42,624 nt of DNA from positions 1-42,624 of the forward strand of contig NZ_RXNQ01000013.1 of the NCBI RefSeq assembly GCF_004138205.1, read 5' to 3'. The DNA is from Pedobacter sp. SYP-B3415 (lineage in GTDB: Bacteria; Bacteroidota; Bacteroidia; Sphingobacteriales; Sphingobacteriaceae). Under the pieces are notes generated by a model, which was not told where the DNA came from, searched no databases, and worked only from the letters and a program-made list of their open reading frames with translations. This document shows positions 24,632-33,440 of this stretch, in pieces. Numbering within the stretch: position 1 is the stretch's first letter; every line of letters starts with the position of its first letter. Both the position numbers and the translations under genes were made by a program.

Positions 24632-25107
24632 CGTTCAAGCGCCTTTTCCATCCGGTAGTTGACAATAACAACATCTTCCAGCAGATTTTGATTTTCCCGG
24701 GTAACGACAAAACCCTTGCGCTCAAAAAATGGCCTGGCCGTCTTACTTACATCGGCGGTAACGGTTGTACCGGTATTTTTTCTCGCCCGTTCCATGAGCG
24801 CCGTATAAAGCCGGCTGGCAATTCCCAGGCCCTGGTGGTCTTTATGCACGTAAAACACGTCGAGGTAATTTCCGGGTGTTATGCTGCCAAAGCCCCCGAG
24901 ACTGTTTTTAACTTCGGCCACCAAAAAGTATTGCCCGGCGATTCTTTCTTCCCAGCGGGCTGCATGTTTGCCAAGGCCGGCCCACAACTCCAGCTGCCGG
25001 CCATCATATTCATTCACACAAACGGTTAATACCGTTTGTACATACAGCTCAATCAAAGCGGGAATATCTTCGTTTCGTGCCGCGCGCAGCTTAACTTCAG
25101 GTTGCAT
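24628..25107 (-). CDS. GNAT family N-acetyltransferase (first gene of pair)
   Basis: The 159-residue protein starts 'VKLRAARNEDIPALIELYVQ', as RimI/YhbS-type GNATs do. The acetyl-CoA motif is 'LDVFYVHKDHQGLGIASRLY' and the C-terminal part is 'TARPFFERKGFVVTRENQN'. The acceptor is unknown. A perfect -7 box (TATCTTTG) ends only four bases before the start codon, so the mRNA is probably leaderless or nearly so. The second GNAT gene follows with a 4-base overlap. Confidence 0.9.
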   Translation of the reverse strand: MQPEVKLRAARNEDIPALIELYVQTVLTVCVNEYDGRQLELWAGLGKHAARWEERIAGQYFLVAEVKNSLGGFGSITPGNYLDVFYVHKDHQGLGIASRLYTALMERARKNTGTTVTADVSKTARPFFERKGFVVTRENQNLLEDVVIVNYRMEKALER

Positions 25108-25111
25108 AGTA

Positions 25112-25119
25112 CAAAGATA
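25112..25119 (-). promoter_or_regulatory. -7 box of the GNAT pair, directly at the start codon
   Basis: On the minus strand TATCTTTG matches TAnnTTTG and is followed by TACT and the ATG of the first GNAT gene. Transcription would begin at or within a couple of bases of the start codon. No good TTTG is seen at -33. Confidence 0.45.
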
Positions 25120-25189
25120 AAAATAGATTTTCTGCGCTGCATCTTAACCGGCATCAGGCCATGACCAGCTTGACATCATTTTGCTGCTG

Positions 25190-27061
25190 TCAATGTTTAT
25201 TCGCCCTTTTAGCTGTTTTGTCGTTTTTATTCCCTTTGACGTTTTTATCAGACTGGTTTGCTTCAGCCTTCTGCCTTTGCTGATCTGTATGACCAGGTCC
25301 GGCAATTACATCTGCTGCATGTAAGAAGATGTTTTGATCTCTTGCTTTTCCTTTCTGGTAAACGCCCATCATGGCCGAAGACATGCCATCCAGGGATGCA
25401 TCAAGCAGAAATTTGAAGAACGATTGCCACGATTCACGCTTCACGTTGACCGGACCTTTCCTGGAGGTTCCGTTTTTCCCCGGGTTGCCGTTTGGAAGCA
25501 CGATGTTGGTCATAAAAGATATAAATCCCCTGCGCTTAAGCGTGTCGGCAGCTTCCTGCCTTTTGAGAAAGGCCAGTCTCAAATCTGAATAATACATGTC
25601 TACATGACCTTTACCCTCATATTCATCAAGCCTGAGCGACAGCTCAATTTTGTCTATTTTCCCCTGTTTCACTTCAATCAGGCCGAGCGGCGCAGACAGC
25701 ACATTAAATGCGCGGGCATCCATTGTCCCAAGGGTGCTGCGAACCACAACAGTGGCCGTCTTGTTGACCAAATTAAAGGTATACCAGGTTTCCATACTTC
25801 CGGCATTCATCAGTCTGCTGCGGTTATGAACCCTGGTATAGGGGTCTGCACGTATGGCTCCGGCGTTATTTGTCAGGTTGTGGATCTCCGTCCGGCTGTG
25901 CCTGAAAGCCAGCGTCGATACCCGGTCGGTCTTGCCGCCTAAAATGCGGTAAAAGATGTCGCTATTTAAAATGCTGATCTTTTTGAATGTCAGGTCGAAC
26001 GCAATGGTCTGAAACTTTTCCTGTGGGAAGGCATTTCGCCGGCTTTCCCGTTTAAGCGGCACATTGTAATTGGAATAAATTTCCACCCAGGCTTTGCTGA
26101 TGATCTTATGATTTACAAACAACTGCTGATGGCGAATAAAACGCGTCAGATCAAGCCCTTCGTAACGAATACCATCGAACTTCCAGTGGTAGCGGTCCTT
26201 CGCGAATCCGGCCAGCTGGTGGAAACGGGCTTTGCTGTACCGGGGGATAACGGCGGCGTGGGCGATGGTTAGTTGCTTTTTATCAGGCCGTAAAGCGAGC
26301 TGCTGCGCAGTGATGTCGTAATAGCGATCTGGCGTTGTCATTCTGAATGAATCGATCCATATGGCCGTACGTGCTTTTTTGCCTTCGGCGGAAGGACTTG
26401 TTCTAACACCCCTGATAAAAATATTGAGGTTTTTAAGGTGATCTGTCTGCTGCCTGGATGCGTTATTGTTCACATATTGAAAGTCCAGGTTTTTTATGTC
26501 TATCGTGCTGATATGCATCCGGTTGAACAGCGCGCGGAAACTTTTGTACAGCAGGGACACTTCTGTTGCCTGGTTATTGTACGGACGGAGCTGGTTGGTA
26601 ACCGCTACCGACGAATGATGAATATCAACCCGGCCGACCGTGAACCGTCTGCCCTGGGGCGTTTTTGTGAAGCCAAAATTGCTGAGTTCCATTTTGGCTA
26701 CGCTGATGCGGCAGATGTTGTCGGGCGCCCGTTTGGCGGCGATTAACCTTTTGAGTAAAGCGGGATCCGGCGTCAGTTTGAAGCCTGTAACCGTTGCCTG
26801 GCCCGAATCAAGACTGATTTTAAAACCGGTATAACTAAGGCGGTACAGGCTGTCGCTCGCTTTTATGACCATGTCTTTTATTTGATCTTCAAGCAAAGGC
26901 TGCAGCTTGGGCTTCAGCGTTTTTTCTGCTTTGGTAACAACGCCTTGCCTTACATCCCGGTCAAACAAAAAGAGCGCAAAAAAAACAATACACACCACGG
27001 CAATCAATGCTGAGATGATAAGGGTTAAGGTCCGGATATTTTGTTTCCTGCGCGTGGTCAT
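25190..27061 (-). CDS. AsmA-like periplasmic protein with one N-terminal membrane anchor
   Basis: The 623-residue protein has one membrane segment (about 10-33, 'TLTLIISALIAVVCIVFFAL') and then a long, beta-rich periplasmic part. The sections 'SGQATVTGFKLTPDPALLKR', 'FTVGRVDIHHSSVAV', 'IDIKNLDFQYVNNN' and a late 'LSAPLGLIEVKQGKIDKIEL' have the spaced strand pattern of AsmA/TamB-type proteins. The C-terminal 60 residues are disordered and Lys/Asn rich. Such proteins may form grooves that move lipids between the membranes. No partner gene is adjacent. The start at 27061 is the only one that gives a proper anchor. Confidence 0.75.
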   Translation of the reverse strand: MTTRRKQNIRTLTLIISALIAVVCIVFFALFLFDRDVRQGVVTKAEKTLKPKLQPLLEDQIKDMVIKASDSLYRLSYTGFKISLDSGQATVTGFKLTPDPALLKRLIAAKRAPDNICRISVAKMELSNFGFTKTPQGRRFTVGRVDIHHSSVAVTNQLRPYNNQATEVSLLYKSFRALFNRMHISTIDIKNLDFQYVNNNASRQQTDHLKNLNIFIRGVRTSPSAEGKKARTAIWIDSFRMTTPDRYYDITAQQLALRPDKKQLTIAHAAVIPRYSKARFHQLAGFAKDRYHWKFDGIRYEGLDLTRFIRHQQLFVNHKIISKAWVEIYSNYNVPLKRESRRNAFPQEKFQTIAFDLTFKKISILNSDIFYRILGGKTDRVSTLAFRHSRTEIHNLTNNAGAIRADPYTRVHNRSRLMNAGSMETWYTFNLVNKTATVVVRSTLGTMDARAFNVLSAPLGLIEVKQGKIDKIELSLRLDEYEGKGHVDMYYSDLRLAFLKRQEAADTLKRRGFISFMTNIVLPNGNPGKNGTSRKGPVNVKRESWQSFFKFLLDASLDGMSSAMMGVYQKGKARDQNIFLHAADVIAGPGHTDQQRQKAEANQSDKNVKGNKNDKTAKRANKH

Positions 27062-27207
27062 TACCCTGTTTAAGCAACGTAAGACTAAATAGTTTAAACT
27101 ATTTTGTATTCAGGTAGTTACGGCGCCAGGGCAGGAGGGCGCGCCGCTTTATACGTATGGAGGGACGAAGTTTGGGTTTCATCTGGCGAGAAATACCGCA
27201 GCCTGGT

Positions 27208-27765
27208 CTACGATGTGGCGGCTACAGCCTGCCCAGACGGAAACTCTTTACGAACGTAGGCCGGGTCCCAGAACCGTTCGAGCTTCCAATTTAGTGGTTC
27301 AAACGACTTCGATAAGTTATGGATCAAATTCCAGTATCCATCTTTATCTAAATGTGTCCATCTGACCTTCGCAAAGTCTGTATTGTCTGTTACGCCGGCA
27401 ATCTTGTTTAATAGGCGGCTGTCAATTGGCGGATGTATGACCTGGCTTTTTTCGCATTTGCCGTTGCTGCATAAGATTACTGAGGTTTTGAGGTAAATTG
27501 CAATAATTTTAGCGGCCCGGCCATATGAAACTTTTTTGCCGGTTGATTGATGAAGACTTTGCATGAGTAGCCTGCTCCACTGTTCATGCAGGCTCCTGAA
27601 CTCATCTGGTGATGGTTTAGAATCACTCTCGGCAAATTTGCGCAATTCGGATTTTTCAATAGCCGTTTTAACGTTCTCAGTAGTTGTGAAATTTCTTGCT
27701 ACCGCTCTGGCCGCTGTCCACACAGCGTAATTGTGTTTATGTTCTTCGAATGTATAACTCTCCAT
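27208..27765 (-). CDS. Conserved uncharacterised cytosolic protein ('EHKHNYAVWTAARAV' family)
   Basis: The 185-residue protein begins 'FEEHKHNYAVWTAARAVARN' and contains 'KVSYGRAAKIIAIYLKTSVI', 'QVIHPPIDSRLLNKIA' and 'WNLIHNLSKSFEPLNWKLERFW'. I recall this pattern from hypothetical proteins scattered across many phyla, often in accessory regions, but no activity is known. There is no signal peptide or membrane segment. Tyr, Arg, His and Trp are placed as in small nucleotide or nucleic-acid enzymes, but no catalytic motif can be named. It stands alone. Confidence 0.65.
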   Translation of the reverse strand: MESYTFEEHKHNYAVWTAARAVARNFTTTENVKTAIEKSELRKFAESDSKPSPDEFRSLHEQWSRLLMQSLHQSTGKKVSYGRAAKIIAIYLKTSVILCSNGKCEKSQVIHPPIDSRLLNKIAGVTDNTDFAKVRWTHLDKDGYWNLIHNLSKSFEPLNWKLERFWDPAYVRKEFPSGQAVAATS

Positions 27766-27955
27766 AATTTTGATAGCTCATAAGGATGGCATTATAATAG
27801 ACTGAATCTAGCAATTATTATTAGATGTTTAAAACCGTCCGCTTGCTTAAGACTCACATTATTCTGTATGCTCTGCACTTTTTCTTAGATTGCGGCGCCT
27901 TACGTTTACTCGGCAACCGGAAGGTGTTTTAATTCATTGAATTATCTAATGATCC

Positions 27956-28513
27956 ATGAAGGTATACCAATTTAAAGACCTTACAGTTAAGATATATAGT
28001 GATCATCACTACAACCGGAATTCTGCAGACAATCAATATGCCTATCTTCGAGAATATATTGGTGGAGAGACAGACCAGCATGACACAATATGCTGCGGGA
28101 TAAGCTTAATGAAAGATTTGATAATTGAAAGTAATTGCATTTTGGTTTCCAGTGGTGGTGCTACAGCTGTAACGTCGACGTCATCTGCAATGAATGAAAA
28201 TGAATTGCTTGTGTGTTGCGGAGACTCCGTGTTCTGCCTTGAGATTCCTTCTTTGAACCTGTTATGGATGAAAAAATGTGACCTAATTACATGTTTCCAA
28301 ATATTTCATTATGATGGCGATTACATCATACACGGTGAAACACAGATCACGCGGCTGAATTCTCATGGCGATACCGTATGGGAGTTTATCGGTGGAGATA
28401 TCTTCGTAAATTTAGAAAACGATAGTTTTGATATGACAAACGATAATATCATATTGCTGGATTTTTCCGGCGAAAGCTATACCATTGGCTTCGACGGGCA
28501 GTTAATCACTTAA
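27956..28513 (+). CDS. Uncharacterised beta-propeller-like protein
   Basis: The 185-residue protein is built of short beta repeats such as 'ESNCILVSSGGATAV', 'NELLVCCGDSVFCLEIPSLNLLWMKKCDL', 'YIIHGETQITRLNSHGDTVWEFIGGDIF' and 'IILLDFSGESYTIGFDGQLI'. This pattern (strand, 'GDxVWEF', strand) resembles PQQ-like or WD-like propeller blades. At this length it would be a half propeller. It has no signal peptide. Similar stand-alone proteins occur among candidate immunity proteins, but nothing nearby supports that here. Confidence 0.6.
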   Translation: MKVYQFKDLTVKIYSDHHYNRNSADNQYAYLREYIGGETDQHDTICCGISLMKDLIIESNCILVSSGGATAVTSTSSAMNENELLVCCGDSVFCLEIPSLNLLWMKKCDLITCFQIFHYDGDYIIHGETQITRLNSHGDTVWEFIGGDIFVNLENDSFDMTNDNIILLDFSGESYTIGFDGQLIT

Positions 28514-28710
28514 CACCATTGGACGGGGACCGGCATGATGGTCTCAATCACTTTCTGCAAATTTGCGCCGTTAGGCTTCCGCGATAGCTATTTTCATTTT
28601 TTATAACTTTCCAAAATTTTTGCTGATTTCAATGGTTTATAATCAGGCGGCCCTAAGAATAATCGATTATGGGAAACGATTAAATGCATCACCTGCCGAC
28701 TGTCTGTGAA

Positions 28711-29184
28711 CTAGAGCCATTCAATGTCGAGAACATCACGAAACCTATTCAGGCTACGTTCAGATAAAAATTTAAATGAGGCCTCTATCAACAGATATCT
28801 TAACATAACTATTTGTAATAGAGGGACAATAACAGACATTACTGAGAATTTTGCAGACCCCGCGAGTACAGCTGCGAAAGACGCGATGAGTGGAAGCACT
28901 AAAATTATAGTTAGAAGTACTTTAAACGGGTTGTTTATCTCGACGCGCACACAATTATGATCAGACGCGATTACTCCCTGTAGCACACAAAACGCCCCAC
29001 TGCCAGGAACTGATGATATGATTTTAAATGTATTTCCGCTTATAATACCTCGAAATGATCTTGATGTATAGGCGGAGCTAAAACTGCTCAATTTTTCAGT
29101 GCGTCGTTCGAGCCTTTCCAATGTCTCAGCAGCAGAATTAATCAGTTTAAATTCCAGGTTTTTAGCAGGGAAGAGTTGTATCAT
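28711..29184 (-). CDS. Uncharacterised membrane protein, two TM segments
   Basis: The 157-residue protein has a soluble N-terminal half with 'LERLERRTEKLSSF' and a beta-rich stretch 'GNTFKIISSVPGSGAFCVLQGVI'. Two membrane segments follow ('VLLTIILVLPLIASFAAVLA' and 'SVMSVIVPLLQIVMLRYLLI') and then a short basic tail. I do not recognise the family. It is monocistronic. Confidence 0.55.
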   Translation of the reverse strand: MIQLFPAKNLEFKLINSAAETLERLERRTEKLSSFSSAYTSRSFRGIISGNTFKIISSVPGSGAFCVLQGVIASDHNCVRVEINNPFKVLLTIILVLPLIASFAAVLAGSAKFSVMSVIVPLLQIVMLRYLLIEASFKFLSERSLNRFRDVLDIEWL

Positions 29185-29353
29185 CCGATAAAAATTTATA
29201 CTGGCGATTGCTGAACATAAGTCATCATCTGATCAAAAATAATTTTGTTAGCTAAATTGCAGATATCTGTCGTTAATGCCAAATATATATGGTTCCGATT
29301 AGACTGCACAGTTCCTTAAAGGAAACAGAAGAGAGTCATGACCAATAACAAAT

Positions 29354-30046
29354 CTAACGTAACGATACGGTTGCGATATCCGGAACTCCTGCCTGCGCGG
29401 CCGTTTTGATAAGTTGCTGTTTTTGTTCCGGCCCAAGTTTTCCAGCGTTTTTTATAATCTGCGCCAGCATGCTGTTATTATACATGAACGACAGGATCCA
29501 CGTCCGTTTCTCTGCCTCAGATAATTTGGTAATCTGGTTTTTAATAGAGTTTTTAGCCATGTTGCTGCGAATGGCATTGCGCAAACTGATTACCTTTTCC
29601 TTTGCCGGTTTCGCCCGATGGTACATTTCCCAGTTCCAGGCAATGCCTGTTGCCAGCAAGTCTGAAACATAGGTGTCTTTCAAACCATAGGCCCGGGCGC
29701 GGGTATTGAAGTGATACATGGTTCGGGTACTGGAAAGGAAACTGCGCATTTTGCCTTTGTCCATGCTTTTGTTGGTTTGAAGCACCTGCTCAAATATCTT
29801 TTGCTCAAACTCACGAAAATGACTGAAACCAAGGTACACGTAATCGGCATTGGCTGCTTTGGTCGCGCCGCTGCTTTTTGATGTCGCTGCAAACGCGTTA
29901 CTCATAACGCTTTGTGTAAGCGCCGTGTATCCATGGCCCATGCCGAGGCTCGCACTGGCCGAAGGGTCGTACTGAGCAGATGCACTGCGTGCGATAAAAA
30001 GTAGTGTAACTGATAAGATCCGGAATCTGATAATTAGGTTTCTCAT
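29354..30046 (-). CDS. Exported DUF6683-like protein
   Basis: A signal peptide is visible at about residues 1-24 (...LLFIARSASAQ). The rest is alpha-helical, with 'FLSSTRTMYHFNTRARAYGLKDTYVSDLLATGIAWNWEMYHRAKPA' and 'KLSEAEKRTWILSFMYNNSM'. The combination 'GLKDTxVSDLLA...WNWEMYH' reminds me of DUF6683, a periplasmic helical family without known function. The length of 230 residues fits. It is transcribed away from the DUF4932 peptidase gene at 30286 and may share its promoter region. Confidence 0.6.
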   Translation of the reverse strand: MRNLIIRFRILSVTLLFIARSASAQYDPSASASLGMGHGYTALTQSVMSNAFAATSKSSGATKAANADYVYLGFSHFREFEQKIFEQVLQTNKSMDKGKMRSFLSSTRTMYHFNTRARAYGLKDTYVSDLLATGIAWNWEMYHRAKPAKEKVISLRNAIRSNMAKNSIKNQITKLSEAEKRTWILSFMYNNSMLAQIIKNAGKLGPEQKQQLIKTAAQAGVPDIATVSLR

Positions 30047-30285
30047 AGGTAATTTCTGGTTCGGTATAAATGGCGCGCGATTGGTGATAGCTCGCTATAC
30101 TCGGGTTGCAGGATCAATCCTTCTAAGATAAACGTTTCAGTCGAAAGGTTATTTCAATTGTCAGCCTGCTGCTTTTTGTCACAATTTTTCTCTGTCCAGC
30201 CCTCAAATGTACCGATCCGTCACATTTACATTTTTGATTGGTCAGATCTGCTATCCTTGTCGCAACAGTAACAAATCTCTTCCAC

Positions 30286-31938
30286 ATGATTATGCCCAGG
30301 CTTTTTTTTATCTTATTGATTCTGCTAATGCCCGGTTTGATGTCGTCATACGCTCAAAAGTTCAGTACATATAAAACTGAATTTCAAGGAGCAGAATACC
30401 GTGTTGACCCGCGAATCGAACTTTTTAATATTGTCTGCATGTTGTTTGGTCACAACGGCATGACGCAGCACAACATTACATACAAACAACAGGCGCTTGA
30501 CAGGTTTTCGCCCTACAAAAAGCATCCGGTGGTTGATTCGGTACTGAACACCTTCCGCAAAGGCTGGACGATCGACGACCCGGTCTTTTTCATGCTTTGC
30601 CTTGATAAAAAATTTAAGCTCAGGGAAGGCTTAAGCCATGAACAGCTTAGTCGCGGCGGAGGGGCCGGGCGTTTGCAGGAACTGGCGCGTTTGTTTCAAG
30701 ACTTTGTGCTGAAGACCGGCTTCGATGACTGGTTCAACAACACACAGCGCCCTTTTTACCAGCAGGTTATCGCGGAAACAGCCTATAATTTCAGGTCTTT
30801 CGGGCCGGTAAGACCCCTGGAAGCGTACTTTGGTGAGCGGCACCGGAGTTATACCGTAATCCTGAACCTGCTTTCAGGCTATGGTAATTTTGGTCGCGCA
30901 TTCGCAGGCCGTGGTTCGTCAGACTTATATGCGGTCGTAGAAACTACATCGGCGTCGGCCGGGAGGCCGGTTTTTACACCCAGCATCTCTGTTTTCAACC
31001 TGATTGTTCACGAATTCGGCCATGGTTTCGTTAACCCGGCGCTGGACCCGTTGATTGCCGGGGCAGACGCTTACAGCTGGTTATATGAGCCTATTGCCGG
31101 CGACATGAAACGGGCCGGTTATCAATCCTGGCGCAGTACAGTGTACGAAACTGTTGTACCCGCTATCGTTTGCCGTATTGCCCGGATAACATTTGGCGAA
31201 GAATTCGCCAGGAAAAATTTTTATAATCCGACCGTGGCAAGAGGCTTTATTTACGCAGATGTGATCATCAATAAGCTCAGGGAATATGAAGCATGCCGTA
31301 AGCAGTATCCTGATTTCAGAAGTTTTGCGCCTGAGTTACTGACCGTCTTTGCTTCGGTTAAAAAAGAAGATATTGACTTTATGCTCAAAAAAATAGATTC
31401 TATAAGGAAACCGGTGGTCGACAGGATACCCAAACCCTATGATTTTGCCCGCAATAATTCCACGTTTTTTATTTTAGGTACGCATGAACCCGACAAGCAG
31501 GCTGAAAGTGCGATGCATGCATGGGTAAAAAAATACAGGGACGTGATTTCCGGCGATAGCCCGCTGATTACAGATGATGAGGCCTTGAAACTTGACCTGC
31601 GCGGTCGCGACCTGGTTGTGTTCGGTACGCCTGCCGGAAATTTTTTATTGAAGCGCTATATGTCACAGGTGCCGGTGGTGATTGAGCAGGACGGAATCAG
31701 TGCAAACCAGAAAATAGCCGGGCAAAACCTGCAGCTTGTAACGAGCTGGCCAAACCCGGCGGACAGCAAAAAAACGATGGTTATCTATACCGCGCAACAA
31801 ACAGCCGATATCGTGAACTTTCACTATTCACCAAACAAGGACCAGTATGGTTATTGGATAGCTCAGAACACCATCACCCTGGACAGGGGCGAGTATGTAA
31901 ACCACTGTGGAATCTGGACCTGCGACCCTTCGAGGTAG
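30286..31938 (+). CDS. Exported DUF4932 gluzincin-type metallopeptidase (first copy)
   Basis: From the ATG at 30286 the protein has a clear signal peptide ('MPRLFFILLILLMPGLMSSY' then AQ). The upstream TTG at 30238 would add 16 residues ahead of it and is less likely. HEFGHGFVNP (H242-E-x-x-H246, counted from 30286) is a zinc-binding HExxH followed by the conserved VNP. The Glu in 'YETVVPAIV' downstream is a candidate third ligand. At about 550 residues it is longer than the second copy at 33441-34640; the extra C-terminal 170 residues ('STFFILGTHEPDKQAESAMH...') are a separate small domain. It is presumably a periplasmic or secreted protease of unknown target. Confidence 0.85.
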   Translation: MIMPRLFFILLILLMPGLMSSYAQKFSTYKTEFQGAEYRVDPRIELFNIVCMLFGHNGMTQHNITYKQQALDRFSPYKKHPVVDSVLNTFRKGWTIDDPVFFMLCLDKKFKLREGLSHEQLSRGGGAGRLQELARLFQDFVLKTGFDDWFNNTQRPFYQQVIAETAYNFRSFGPVRPLEAYFGERHRSYTVILNLLSGYGNFGRAFAGRGSSDLYAVVETTSASAGRPVFTPSISVFNLIVHEFGHGFVNPALDPLIAGADAYSWLYEPIAGDMKRAGYQSWRSTVYETVVPAIVCRIARITFGEEFARKNFYNPTVARGFIYADVIINKLREYEACRKQYPDFRSFAPELLTVFASVKKEDIDFMLKKIDSIRKPVVDRIPKPYDFARNNSTFFILGTHEPDKQAESAMHAWVKKYRDVISGDSPLITDDEALKLDLRGRDLVVFGTPAGNFLLKRYMSQVPVVIEQDGISANQKIAGQNLQLVTSWPNPADSKKTMVIYTAQQTADIVNFHYSPNKDQYGYWIAQNTITLDRGEYVNHCGIWTCDPSR

Positions 31939-32688
31939 GATTTGTGGCTGAGGCTGTAAAACTGGGTACGTAGTACTCAACGAGATCAATGAAAAAGGAA
32001 GAAGGATGAAAGACCGCTGGCTGAGTTGAGTCAGGAATAATGAGTAAGCCTAACCCCTCACTACGCAATAACCGGCTGGGGTTTTGCACTGTCTCAAGAC
32101 TCAAGTATCCTATCTCAAATCTACAGAAATCCATTGGCTTCTTTTTAGACCGCAATTCCCAACGGGTCATTCAGAGCGGAGCGAAGAATCTGACTTGTAA
32201 TTTCGAGCCAGATCCTTCCGCCGCTCCGCTCTGTCTGTATCAACGGGAGCCAGCAACCACGAATCATGAGTCAGGACCTGGACGAAGAACCCCTCGCTTT
32301 GCCAAGCCCGACCAACGTCCCTCCACGCCGTCATTCCGAAGCGCGTTTACTAAATCCCTTTCTTCGGTTATTCAACGGTGAGGGATCTGCGCGATAATGC
32401 AGTTGCGACCGTTTTGTTCGCACGACCAAAAGAAGAAGAAACAAGCACAAAAGACCCGTCTAAGTTAAAAGTGGAAAGTAAAAAGTCTAAAATCTGGGCT
32501 GTCATGTCCCTCAATGGCCGCTAGGGTAACCGGCCGAGGGGTTTTTGCGCCCTGTCTAAATACTCAAATCTCATATCTCAAATCTTCAAAAACGAACTAC
32601 GAATACCTTTATACTATCAAAAATCTCAATCTCCACAAGCCACCTATTGGCATGGTTGTAGCCGTACTTCAGACAAACGGCACAACAG
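31939..32688. repeat. Repeat-rich spacer, ~750 bp
   Basis: No gene is supported. Inverted copies of modules from 19.7-20.9 kb are present. 31977-32015 corresponds to the GGTCTTTCATCC...TTGATCTCGTTGA phrase, 32464-32499 to GCCCAG..TTTAGACTTTTTACTTTCCACTT, and 32330-32409 to the REP-like CCGAAG...CTTCGG module. A 12-bp perfect inverted repeat, CAGAGCGGAGCG with CGCTCCGCTCTG, lies at 32172-32233. Confidence 0.7.
32172..32233. repeat. REP-like hairpin (CAGAGCGGAGCG/CGCTCCGCTCTG)
   Basis: The arms 32172-32183 and 32222-32233 pair perfectly over 12 bp. Next to them GAAGAATCTG and CAGATCCTTC continue the stem with one mismatch. The phrase CATTCAGAGCGGAGCGAAGA resembles the widespread 'TCATTCTGAGCGnAGCGAAGAATCT' intergenic palindromes. 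Confidence 0.65.
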
Positions 32689-33207
32689 ATGAAAAAATTA
32701 ACAGTTCCCAGGATCAGGCAACATATTCAGCGTCTTTCTGAAGGCGGATTCAGGCAGATCTTCGACCGGATCGACCAGTTGGGAATTAAACGGGGCGTTG
32801 ATGAAATGGGCATTGATAAATTCATTAACCAGTGTGCCCTGATGGCTGCCGGTTCGGGACTTATTACAGGTGTTGGCGGATTAGGTTCCATGGTCATCGG
32901 CATTCCGCTTGATATCATCAACCTTATTACACAACAGTTCCGTGTTACACTCGCCATTTCATATCACGAAACGGGCAGCTACAAAGTTCGTTTTGATGAT
33001 TTCTTCAAAATCATTTCCCGGTCGCTCAAAGCAGATACAAAACTGGCCCTTAGTAAAAATATCATGGAAGAGGTGGCCGAAAAACTGCTGCTCTCGGCCG
33101 GATCAAAAACGTACCAGCGCCTGGTGCCCATCGTAGGCGGCATTGTTGGCGGAACGGTGAATTATTATTTCATTAAAGGCGTGGCAAAGACATTGAGGGA
33201 GGGGTGA
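32689..33207 (+). CDS. EcsC-like protein
   Basis: The 172-residue protein has the EcsC-domain pattern. 'FINQCALMAAGSGLITGVGGLGSMVIGIPLDIINLITQQFRVTLAISY' (about 45-95) is a glycine-rich hydrophobic hairpin followed by an amphipathic helix, and 'LVPIVGGIVGGTVNYYFIKG' (about 142-162) is a second such hairpin. EcsC proteins associate with the membrane and are of unclear function. It is somewhat short relative to the Bacillus protein but normal for Bacteroidota members. There is no linked ABC transporter (EcsA/B), so the operon context of Bacillus is not conserved. Confidence 0.85.
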   Translation: MKKLTVPRIRQHIQRLSEGGFRQIFDRIDQLGIKRGVDEMGIDKFINQCALMAAGSGLITGVGGLGSMVIGIPLDIINLITQQFRVTLAISYHETGSYKVRFDDFFKIISRSLKADTKLALSKNIMEEVAEKLLLSAGSKTYQRLVPIVGGIVGGTVNYYFIKGVAKTLREG

Positions 33208-33440
33208 TGAACTGTCTATTAAACTTTTTCCTTTGATAGCGAAACACGGTTGTTTGGGGTTTGGTTAGATATCTTTACTTATTGCAAAAGTATTTTATGG
33301 CTGACGCAATTGGCATTTCACTATAACTTTTCTGCACTTTGATTTTGGCATTATAGAATAGCTTGCAACGCCAATTCAACTTAAAATCCATCTGAATTCG
33401 TTATGTTCTGCTATTCATGCGCCAAATGGTCGATTACAAT

